Below are positions 1-5,540 of a DNA stretch of 8,607 nt, piece after piece. Location: NCBI GenBank assembly GCA_964388665.1, contig CAYMBJ010000117.1, forward strand, positions 1 through 8,607, read 5' to 3'. Both the position numbers and the translations under genes were made by a program. Origin of the DNA: CALCCV01 sp964388665 (GTDB lineage Bacteria > Bdellovibrionota > Bdellovibrionia > Bdellovibrionales > Bdellovibrionaceae). How positions within the stretch are numbered: the stretch's first letter is position 1; each line of letters begins with the position of its first letter. The notes under the pieces were generated by a model. That model saw only the letters and a list, made by a program, of their open reading frames with translations. It searched no databases and had not been told where the DNA came from.

Positions 1-174
1 CGATTTAAACCCATTCTCACAATTTTGATGCTCTAACTCCAGAAAATATTTTAAAATGACATTACCTGAGAGCAATCTACTTACTTTTCGTGCCAAGATG
101 AAACACTTGGGCCATCTTCTTCATTTCCACAGGTAATCATTTTTTCGCGAGTGGCAGGATTCGGCGCCCCTGTA

Positions 175-672
175 TTAGCGACAGGTGGTAGATGCGCCTT
201 GTCCGCGCGTCTCTTCAACATAGACGCGCACTTTGGCGACGCCAAACTTGCGAAACTCACGAAAAAACTCCACAGCCAGGAGGCGTGAAAGTTGTTCGGT
301 GGAGGTGTTGGTGATTGGCAACAGAATTACTTCGTTTTGTGGAAATACATAAAAGCGATCACGAAAATTCACTTCGAGGGACTTGCCCTTTTTTAAAAAT
401 TTCATGTCCGGGTGATTTGCAGGCAGGAGAGTGGACTCGTCCCACTCCGCGAGTCGACTGCGAATGTGCTTTTTAAACTCATTGAAATCCACCAAATAGC
501 CGCGATCCAAGCCTTTGTTCTGCTCGGGCACCTTTGAAAAACTGATATGCACTTGAACTTGATAGTTGTGACCATGAAGTTTTTCTGCTCGGTGCTCATC
601 AAAAATCAAAAAATGAGCCGCGCTGAATTTAAAATCCTGTTTTGACAAATGAAGAGTTGATTGCTCCATCAT
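175..672 (-). CDS. 6-pyruvoyltetrahydropterin synthase family protein, PTPS-III-like (165 aa)
   Basis: A cytosolic pterin enzyme of the PTPS/QueD T-fold family. The three zinc-ligand histidines are visible: H20 in FSAAHF, then H33 and H35 in LHGHNY. The family's second half is recognisable from TSTEQL (123-128) and the pterin-anchoring Glu of YVEET (151-155). The catalytic-loop motif reads EKLHGH (E30-H35), which is ExxHGH, and Ala29 occupies the position of the QueD cysteine. ExxHGH is the known signature of PTPS-III proteins, which convert 7,8-dihydroneopterin triphosphate to 6-hydroxymethyl-dihydropterin and can replace FolB in folate synthesis. That role is inference here, because no folate genes are adjacent. 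Where most relatives have Asp-His followed by LLLP, this protein has W77-D78-E79-S80, so the usual dyad histidine is absent. Two ATG codons stand in tandem (670-672 and 667-669) without a clear Shine-Dalgarno sequence. The gene is divergent from the queD-like gene. Confidence 0.85.
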   Translation of the reverse strand: MMEQSTLHLSKQDFKFSAAHFLIFDEHRAEKLHGHNYQVQVHISFSKVPEQNKGLDRGYLVDFNEFKKHIRSRLAEWDESTLLPANHPDMKFLKKGKSLEVNFRDRFYVFPQNEVILLPITNTSTEQLSRLLAVEFFREFRKFGVAKVRVYVEETRGQGASTTCR

Positions 673-704
673 CTTTATATATCAGAGAATCAAAGGGGAT
701 CCCA
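673..704. promoter_or_regulatory. Shared divergent promoter gap between the two pterin genes
   Basis: Only 32 bp separate the two start codons. An AT-rich TATATA element (676-681) could act as a -10 box in both directions. On the plus strand, possible -35 boxes (TTGACA at 642-647, TTGATT at 657-662) are not well spaced. On the minus strand, TTGGGA lies 18 bp before TATATA, but transcription from it would begin almost at the ATG codons, giving a leaderless or nearly leaderless message. Divergent transcription from overlapping promoters is certain in outline; the exact boxes are guesses. Confidence 0.3.
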
Positions 705-1067
705 ATGTTATTTGAAATTCGCCACGCATTTCAGGTGGAGTCGGCTCGCCGCCTCCCACAGCTGCCCGACACCCACCCGTGCTCTCGCCTGCACGGCCAC
801 TCCTTCAAGTTGACCTTTGTCTTTAGAGGCCCGCTCGACTCGAAAAAACAGTGGTTACTCGATTATCATGATATCAAAACTCGACTCGGACCCATTGTGA
901 CCCAGCTTGATCACGTTTATTTAAATGATGTCATCGGCCTGGAGGTTCCCACTTCTGAGGTGATCGCAAAATGGCTCTATGATCACGCTCTGACCCTTAT
1001 TCCCGAAACTGTGCAGGTTTGCGTACAAGAAACACCCGAATGCGAATGTCGCTATCCGGCGATCTGA
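705..1067 (+). CDS. queD: 6-carboxy-5,6,7,8-tetrahydropterin synthase, QueD-like (120 aa)
   Basis: QueD converts 7,8-dihydroneopterin triphosphate to 6-carboxytetrahydropterin, the first committed step towards preQ0 and queuosine. With the start at 705 the protein is 120 aa, matching the length of E. coli QueD. The reading frame is open back to 642, but 705 is preceded by GGGGA at 695-699 and avoids overlap with the divergent gene. Visible residues are Cys26 and His30/His32 in CSRLHGH (CxxxHGH, the QueD signature), Asp69-His70 in QLDHVYLND, PTSE at 82-85 and the substrate-binding Glu109 of VQET. The odd point is VESARRLP: the position that is the first zinc-ligand His in E. coli QueD (His16 there) is Arg15 here. 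No other preQ0 gene (queC, queE, queF) is next to it. QueD identity is well supported; full activity is less certain because of Arg15. Confidence 0.88.
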   Translation: MLFEIRHAFQVESARRLPQLPDTHPCSRLHGHSFKLTFVFRGPLDSKKQWLLDYHDIKTRLGPIVTQLDHVYLNDVIGLEVPTSEVIAKWLYDHALTLIPETVQVCVQETPECECRYPAI

Positions 1068-1120
1068 AAAACCTAGTGCTTTGTCAGGGAAGTTTATTCT
1101 AGGCGCGAGGAGGAAGCTGT

Positions 1121-1255
1121 ATGGGCAATACCGCGACGACGAAGCAACGACGTCAAAAATTTATGATAAGCTGTACTAGCTATTTTGTGGCTTTGATGAG
1201 GCTCACTCCGAGTTGGACCACCATGGTCGGCTCTTTCTCTTCGCCAAGCCATTGA
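1121..1255 (+). CDS. Possible 44-aa reading frame or remnant of a small basic protein gene
   Basis: ATG at 1121 follows an excellent Shine-Dalgarno sequence (AGGAGGAA, 1108-1115) with 5 nt between that run and the ATG. The first 13 residues (MGNTATTKQRRQK) are polar and basic, like the start of a small Lys/Arg-rich protein. The rest (FMISCTSYFVALM and onward) reads differently, and most of it is the antisense of the 3' end of the TIGR02147 gene. This pattern would fit a small gene whose 3' part has been lost by a deletion next to 1160. It could also be a genuine antisense-overlapping peptide or chance. I do not recognise the product. Confidence 0.28.
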   Translation: MGNTATTKQRRQKFMISCTSYFVALMRLTPSWTTMVGSFSSPSH

Positions 1256-2052
1256 ATGATCTCTTTTTGGAACTCACGAAGACGCAATTTCAGTGCTGCA
1301 AAATTTTCGACGCTGATGGGAATATTGATCAAACCCAGCTCGCGGGAGTCCTCGTCCAACTCTGGTAAAATCTGTGCCCACTTGGCCATGGCTCCAGCAT
1401 GAGCTTTGGTGACAAGCTCCCGGTCATAGCCCTTGTCGCCGGTCGTTATCGCCTGAAATTTGACTCCGATGGACCCGTCCTGGTTTTGCACTAAAAATCC
1501 CATACGAAATAGCAAAGAAAGACTGCTCTCCGCCTGGGCTTGGGTGATCATGCCCGAGAGTTTTTCGCAAATCCACACGGGATCTGCAACAAACCCCGGC
1601 AGCTGTGCGAGCTCCAAGACGACCAGGTGAAACCACTCGCGAATGAGATCCTTGTGGCCCTTTTGGAGCAAATGCACAGCGCAGCTGCGCCGGGCTTTGG
1701 CGATTTCCAAAGTGAGAGCTTCGCGCTCAGATTCGGTGGAGGCCTGACTTCTTCGCACAAGTCCAATAAAGAATTTCTTTTCTGCGGCCTTGAATTTTAA
1801 AACATTGGCCAACTTCTCTGCGAGCTCCACAGAAAGATTGCGCTTTCCCTGAATGACGAGTTGCAAATAGTTGGGACTCTTGATCTCAGCCATGGCGGCG
1901 AACCGACGAAAGGAAAATCCCTTTCGCCGGCTCTTTTTATACAAATAAATCTGTTGAAGATATTCGCGATAACAATTGAATTTTACCAGCTGCGGCTCCA
2001 GCACTGGCTCCTGTCCTGCAATATTGCCATTCTCACCCTGCAAACTCACCAC
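1180..2052 (-). CDS. TIGR02147 family protein (regulator-like, 290 aa)
   Basis: The protein matches the TIGR02147 family as I know it. It has an N-terminal YREYL...YKKSRRKGFSFRR block (28-50) and then a helix-turn-helix-like segment containing SPNYLQLVIQGKRNLS (59-74) and VELAEKLANVLKF (75-87). EKKFFIGLVRRSQA (91-104) follows, then an alpha-helical C-terminal region typical of DUF4423. It is probably a cytosolic DNA-binding regulator; what it senses is unknown. It is the last gene of a three-gene operon. Its start is GTG (2050-2052, with a second GTG directly after), preceded by GGGAGGGGG (2060-2068) 7 nt upstream. The start lies inside the upstream gene's end (7-bp overlap), so translation is probably coupled. 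No signal peptide or membrane segment is seen. It may regulate its own operon, which is inference from position. Confidence 0.85.
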   Translation of the reverse strand: MVSLQGENGNIAGQEPVLEPQLVKFNCYREYLQQIYLYKKSRRKGFSFRRFAAMAEIKSPNYLQLVIQGKRNLSVELAEKLANVLKFKAAEKKFFIGLVRRSQASTESEREALTLEIAKARRSCAVHLLQKGHKDLIREWFHLVVLELAQLPGFVADPVWICEKLSGMITQAQAESSLSLLFRMGFLVQNQDGSIGVKFQAITTGDKGYDRELVTKAHAGAMAKWAQILPELDEDSRELGLINIPISVENFAALKLRLREFQKEIIQWLGEEKEPTMVVQLGVSLIKATK

Positions 2053-2591
2053 TGACAGGCCCCCTCCCGAAGCTCCAACCTAGATTTGATTTGCTCGAGA
2101 TCAGCACTCCCAAATTCAACCCTTGCCGAACTCAGCACAACTCCTTTGCCCATCCCCCAAAAAACCACCATCACAGGTGGCATTTTTTGAACAAGGTCTC
2201 CCTTAAAAAAATAAGCATCCATGCAGTCGTTTGTAGTCGCGATGGGAGTGTATTTAGATTCGAGCATGTATTCATGAGTCGCAGTTCGTGACCATAGGTG
2301 CTGATCTTTGAATTGAATTGCGGCATTGGCAATTAGGACTTCCGCCGCCGAAAAGGTACCGCTGCTTTGCTCTTGAGGCACCGCAATTATCGCATCGCTT
2401 CTGCTATTGCGGTTTCCGATGGTCACCGAATAGGCCCGAAATGCCAGTGGCAATTGGGCCTCAAAACCAAGCTCATTGTCAAAAATAAATGAAGTTCCTA
2501 TGTGAGAAATGGCGCGAGCCTGGGACCAAAGCAAGGTCCCGCTCGCTAAAAAAAGAACCACAAAGAACCGTCGCAAACTATTTTGCTTCAC
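2046..2591 (-). CDS. Exported protein of unknown function (181 aa)
   Basis: Not recognised as a known family. The N-terminus is a clear Sec signal peptide: basic MKQNSLRR, hydrophobic FFVVLFLASGTLLW, and a cleavage site after SQARA (residue 27). There is no lipobox. The mature part is about 154 aa, soluble in appearance, with two cysteines (C123 and C179) that could form one disulfide in the periplasm. The start is GTG (2589-2591) with GAGGA (2598-2602) 6 nt before it. It overlaps the stop of the upstream gene as GTGA (4 bp) and in turn overlaps the TIGR02147 gene by 7 bp, so the three are almost certainly co-transcribed and translationally coupled. Its job probably involves the larger exported protein encoded just before it. 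Confidence 0.8.
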   Translation of the reverse strand: MKQNSLRRFFVVLFLASGTLLWSQARAISHIGTSFIFDNELGFEAQLPLAFRAYSVTIGNRNSRSDAIIAVPQEQSSGTFSAAEVLIANAAIQFKDQHLWSRTATHEYMLESKYTPIATTNDCMDAYFFKGDLVQKMPPVMVVFWGMGKGVVLSSARVEFGSADLEQIKSRLELREGACQW

Positions 2592-3532
2592 TGTTTGTCC
2601 TCAGTGTCCATGCTCAATTCAATCCAGGAAAAAGTCTGAGGCAAAGGCTGAGGATCAAAGTTCACAATTCGGCGAGTCTCGCCGTCCTTTAGGCCACGAA
2701 GCCGCTGCAGATGTGAAGGCAAAATGAGTTTCATTTTATCTATATCTTCGAGGGTCCATCCGCTGCCAGCATCGTCGCCACCGAATTTGCCAAGCTCAAT
2801 AGATGTGTGATCCACAGCACTCATTAGCATAAGATCTTTGGTCCCAGAGTAATTTCGAAATCCCAACACGGTAATAGGATTTGTGGGTTCGGGATGATCA
2901 GTCTCAGGAGTGCCTGGTTGTCCAGAATCCTTGAGTTTTACTGGACTGAATTCAAAAAGCCCATTCATTAGCTCTCGAGCACTATGAAGTTTGGGAATCT
3001 GTTCATCATTTGAGGCTCCAATACCAAGAATATATCCAAAAGACTTTATGGTTGTCGGCGTCTCGCCCGGGATCACTTCAACTTCACGTAGGGAGATAAA
3101 AGGATTAACGCTTACACTGTAGGAGACGGGTCCGTTCCTTTCTGTATCGCAACTCGGGCCAGAGCTATGCATAGAAAAACAGTTCTGAATGTCAACACAC
3201 TTTCTATAGTCATAGACAGGAACTGCCAATGTCTGACCACACATGAATCTGACTTCTTTGGTCGCAGTGCCATCACTGTTGAACTGTAGGCGGTGGAAGT
3301 ACATTGCCGCACGAGCCTTTGCCATACGAATGGGCTTCAGAGGCTCTGGGGTCGGGATCGGGTTTGGGTCTGTGGAGTTTGGGTCTGTCGGTGGAATCGG
3401 TTGCGGTTCGCCGCCAAGAAATGCGAGCCTAGCTTGATTTGCGGCCAAAGAAACCTGAGAGCTAAACACCAGTGGCAGCGCCAGCGTTATTGCTAAGACA
3501 GCCGGTACCATTTGCCATTTTTTTTCAATCAC
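2588..3532 (-). CDS. Exported protein of unknown function with Pro-rich linker (314 aa)
   Basis: Not recognised as a known family. A Sec signal peptide spans about residues 1-30 (basic MIEKK, hydrophobic AVLAITLALPLVF, cleavage after VSLA). The mature N-terminus has a low-complexity linker rich in Pro, Asp, Asn and Thr (about 43-67) with TDPNS/TDPNP repeats. The main domain contains four cysteines clustered at C98, C112, C118 and C128, enough for two disulfides, which suits a periplasmic or surface protein. The start is GTG at 3530-3532, chosen because AAGGAG (3539-3544) lies 6 nt before it; the in-frame ATG at codon 8 has no such site. It is the first gene of the operon with the 181-aa exported protein and the TIGR02147 protein. 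Confidence 0.8.
   Translation of the reverse strand: MIEKKWQMVPAVLAITLALPLVFSSQVSLAANQARLAFLGGEPQPIPPTDPNSTDPNPIPTPEPLKPIRMAKARAAMYFHRLQFNSDGTATKEVRFMCGQTLAVPVYDYRKCVDIQNCFSMHSSGPSCDTERNGPVSYSVSVNPFISLREVEVIPGETPTTIKSFGYILGIGASNDEQIPKLHSARELMNGLFEFSPVKLKDSGQPGTPETDHPEPTNPITVLGFRNYSGTKDLMLMSAVDHTSIELGKFGGDDAGSGWTLEDIDKMKLILPSHLQRLRGLKDGETRRIVNFDPQPLPQTFSWIELSMDTEDKQ
3362..3391 (-). repeat. 15-bp tandem repeat encoding the TDPN linker
   Basis: Two adjacent 15-bp units (3362-3376 and 3377-3391) differ at about two positions. On the coding strand they give the repeated TDPN(S/P) of the Pro-rich linker. A 15-bp period keeps the frame, so the linker can change length without breaking the gene. Confidence 0.7.
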
Positions 3533-3554
3533 TTGAATCTCCTTTACATATGTT

Positions 3555-3578
3555 GAGTGTCACCATTTCGAGTGTCAC
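3555..3578 (-). promoter_or_regulatory. Candidate operator: direct GTGACACTC repeats upstream of the exported-protein operon
   Basis: Read towards the operon, GTGACACTC occurs twice (3570-3578 and 3555-3563) with 15-bp spacing between repeat starts. It is followed by the palindrome ACATATGT (3546-3553), the Shine-Dalgarno sequence and the GTG start. The distance from the nearer repeat to the GTG is 22 bp, a usual place for a repressor or activator site. A good -10/-35 pair is not clear nearby; TTGACA is present further upstream at 3644-3649 on the minus strand without a convincing -10. Binding by the operon's own TIGR02147 protein is a guess. Confidence 0.3.
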
Positions 3579-3724
3579 TGTTGAAACCCTTCCGTAAGTC
3601 ACAAACCCTTGGGATTGACTCAAGCCTGAGTTCAACGAAGTGAAATGTCAACGTCATGAGAATACAAAATGAAGACACTCAGAATACACTTGTGGATGAT
3701 CTTTTAGGACGGTTTTGGTGGAGG

Positions 3725-3772
3725 TCAGATTACTGGAGATCAGCTCAGTGCAGGTCTGCTCAGTGCAGGTCA
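3725..3772 (-). repeat. 15-bp tandem repeat across the GH3 stop codon
   Basis: Two units (3743-3757 and 3758-3772) are near-identical (14/15). A more decayed third unit lies at about 3728-3742, and a partial one continues into the coding end of the GH3 gene. The minus-strand stop TGA (3760-3762) lies within a unit. Because the period is 15 bp, the next units carry in-frame stops too (TGA at 3745-3747, TAA at 3730-3732), giving DLH*, ADLH*, ADLQ* in series. Confidence 0.65.
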
Positions 3773-5469
3773 GTGGTGATATCGCTGGGAAGCAAATACT
3801 CAGGATTGTTTCGCTCAGCGCGCATTTCACGGCGGAATACCTCTTGCCAATTGAGTCGAGAGTCAAAGAGTGTCGCCTTGATGTCCGCAAGGTTTTGCCC
3901 TTCAGCAAAAAACTTCGCCTTGTAAATATTCATGGCATTTTTGACCTTCATGATCTCGATGGGTTGCAGTTGTCCCAGCTCACGACAGGCTTTGTAGTGC
4001 TGACTCTTGCAAAGCTCCTCATCGAGGGCGCTGGACAGCTTTTGCCACTTGTGCAAGGGTTCCTTGCTTTCTACAAACAGCACATAGCGCAGATCGGGCG
4101 GAGGTGCTGCGTGGGAATCGAGAAAGGGCTCGATGGGGCGATGGGCCTCGACACTGTCACTGGCGCGCTCACTTTCGCTAGGTGCCAGCATCAAAAAATC
4201 ATAGGAAAGGGGCCAAACCTCCAGCAGTGACTTGATGGCTTTTTGGACTCGCCCCAGGGAGAGCTTCTCGCCGCGCAGATCACTGAGTTTGTCCATTTTT
4301 TGCAAAAACTTTATTCGCGGGGTTTTTCCCTCCCAACCGACGCACTCCACGAGATCCTTCAAATGATAGCGAAGCAGACCATTGGCGGCAGTGATGACCG
4401 GCGAATAAACACCTCCCTTTCGCAATTCGTCTGCAAGGAGCACCTTAAAATTGCGCTTGTCCACGTCGATGAATTCTAAAAAGTGGCCGTTGACACTAAC
4501 CACAGCCCCAGGACCTTGATAGTAGGGAGAGGAAACAATTCCTTCGGCTGATACCAGACCCTTGCTCTGAAATTTGGTCAGCGGAAACTGCGCGCGCAAT
4601 TTGGGAACAAAGTCCTCCGAAATGCCGTCCATCCAACAGCTGATGACCTTCAGCTTCGGCCAAATGGCCTCACCGCACATCGCACCCTGACGATCAAGGC
4701 CTGCATTGATTTCGTCTTGCCGAGATTCACAAAGTGCATACAAAAACTCGTCAAAATGAGTGAAGATCTCTTCCATCAAGTGAATTAAAAATGTGGGACT
4801 GGCCACTGAAATCAGACCAAGATCACGCTGGCTCACCATTTGGCGGGCGATGGCCCGTCGCCATTCATTGCGCTGAACTTCATTCATGTGCGTATGCTGA
4901 CTCTGCGGATCTTTGCGTGCATGAAAGCCTCCGACCTGAAGACTGCGCAGTTGAAAGCTGTCATAAAGACGGCGAGCAATTGGATTTTTTCCTGGCAAAA
5001 ATTTGGGAGCACCAAACTCTGTGGCACTATACATGGTGGAGCCAAAGAGCTCAGGGTTGCGATGAAAGAGATCATAAAGCCAAGCCTTGTTGACGCAATT
5101 GATTTCGTCGGCATAGCTCTGGGTAATGGGAATCGACTTGCGCGTGGCAAGCGTACCCCCCGTGCATTCAAAATGAAGCACCGGTTCAGAGGTCAGAGAC
5201 AACAGCCGGTCATGCACCAAGGGTGTTGTCCACTCGGCCCATTCTTCGTAGGATTGCACCGGGACTCGGCGCGCAAACTCTCTATAGGAGCGAATCTTAG
5301 AATAGTTGAAACGGCGATCAATAAAGGACCCTTCAAGCAAGGCCAGCGACGCTTTCAATCGACGCATCTGCCAGTCACGAGGCTTCCAAAAGGCCTCCTG
5401 CTGTGCATCCCAAGTGCTGCGCAAAGAGCTCATGTACACTCTCTGCAATCCGTTGCTTAAAAAACTCAT
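3760..5469 (-). CDS. GH3 auxin-responsive-promoter family protein, adenylate-forming (569 aa)
   Basis: The full length matches the GH3 branch of the ANL (acyl/aryl adenylate-forming) superfamily. Visible motifs in order are the phosphate-binding loop CTGGTLATRKSIPIT (102-116) and GLVSAEG (304-310), equivalent to the plant YxSSE region. LLRYHLKDLVECVGW (365-379) is the conserved Y-x-x-x-D-x-V block. DKLSDLRGEKLS (393-404) lies at the hinge to the small C-terminal domain. Plant GH3 enzymes join amino acids to jasmonate or auxin via an acyl-AMP; substrates of bacterial relatives are mostly unknown, so only ATP-dependent carboxylate activation is inferred. No signal peptide, so probably cytosolic. 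The start at 5469 has AAGGA directly abutting the ATG, which is too close. ATG at 5431-5433 (557 aa) has GAGAG at a better distance and is a real alternative. The gene lies 71 bp after the VWA lipoprotein gene on the same strand. Confidence 0.8.
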   Translation of the reverse strand: MSFLSNGLQRVYMSSLRSTWDAQQEAFWKPRDWQMRRLKASLALLEGSFIDRRFNYSKIRSYREFARRVPVQSYEEWAEWTTPLVHDRLLSLTSEPVLHFECTGGTLATRKSIPITQSYADEINCVNKAWLYDLFHRNPELFGSTMYSATEFGAPKFLPGKNPIARRLYDSFQLRSLQVGGFHARKDPQSQHTHMNEVQRNEWRRAIARQMVSQRDLGLISVASPTFLIHLMEEIFTHFDEFLYALCESRQDEINAGLDRQGAMCGEAIWPKLKVISCWMDGISEDFVPKLRAQFPLTKFQSKGLVSAEGIVSSPYYQGPGAVVSVNGHFLEFIDVDKRNFKVLLADELRKGGVYSPVITAANGLLRYHLKDLVECVGWEGKTPRIKFLQKMDKLSDLRGEKLSLGRVQKAIKSLLEVWPLSYDFLMLAPSESERASDSVEAHRPIEPFLDSHAAPPPDLRYVLFVESKEPLHKWQKLSSALDEELCKSQHYKACRELGQLQPIEIMKVKNAMNIYKAKFFAEGQNLADIKATLFDSRLNWQEVFRREMRAERNNPEYLLPSDITTDLH

Positions 5470-5475
5470 TCCTTA

Positions 5476-5490
5476 CTGTGACTCTCACAG
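5476..5490 (-). promoter_or_regulatory. Palindrome directly upstream of the GH3 start (possible operator)
   Basis: CTGTGA and TCACAG form perfect 6-bp arms around a 3-nt centre, ending 6 bp before the GH3 ATG. A weak promoter (TTGCCA, complement of 5514-5519, and an A-rich -10 around 5491-5498) would place this site just downstream of transcription start, where a repressor could act. On the plus strand the same hairpin is followed by six T residues, but no plus-strand gene ends there. Confidence 0.3.
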
Positions 5491-5540
5491 ATTTTTTAGA
5501 CAAGAGTTTTATTTGGCAAAGAACAGATTCCTCCTAAAAA

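Noticed and set aside
81..140. 19-codon minus-strand frame after the PTPS-III-like gene
   Set aside because: Very short, no ribosome site, no recognised sequence; chance is the simplest explanation.
169..185. Small inverted repeat CCTGT/ACAGG around the stop of the leftward pterin gene
   Set aside because: Only five pairs and no T run on the minus strand, so not supported as a terminator.
642..704. Upstream extension of queD to ATG 642
   Set aside because: It would overlap the divergent gene and add 21 residues absent from QueD. The ATG at 705 has a Shine-Dalgarno sequence and gives the family length.
3715..4230. Plus-strand frame of 171 codons opposite the GH3 C-terminus
   Set aside because: Antisense shadow of a well-supported gene; its start lies in the 15-bp repeat region.
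4840..5460. Long plus-strand open frame (206 codons) opposite the GH3 gene
   Set aside because: It is antisense to conserved GH3 motifs, has no good ribosome site and shows no recognisable domain.
5528..5535. AGGAGGAA on the minus strand just after the VWA stop
   Set aside because: A perfect Shine-Dalgarno match but no ATG or GTG at a useful distance; an in-frame TAA directly precedes the GH3 ATG, so it cannot serve a longer GH3.
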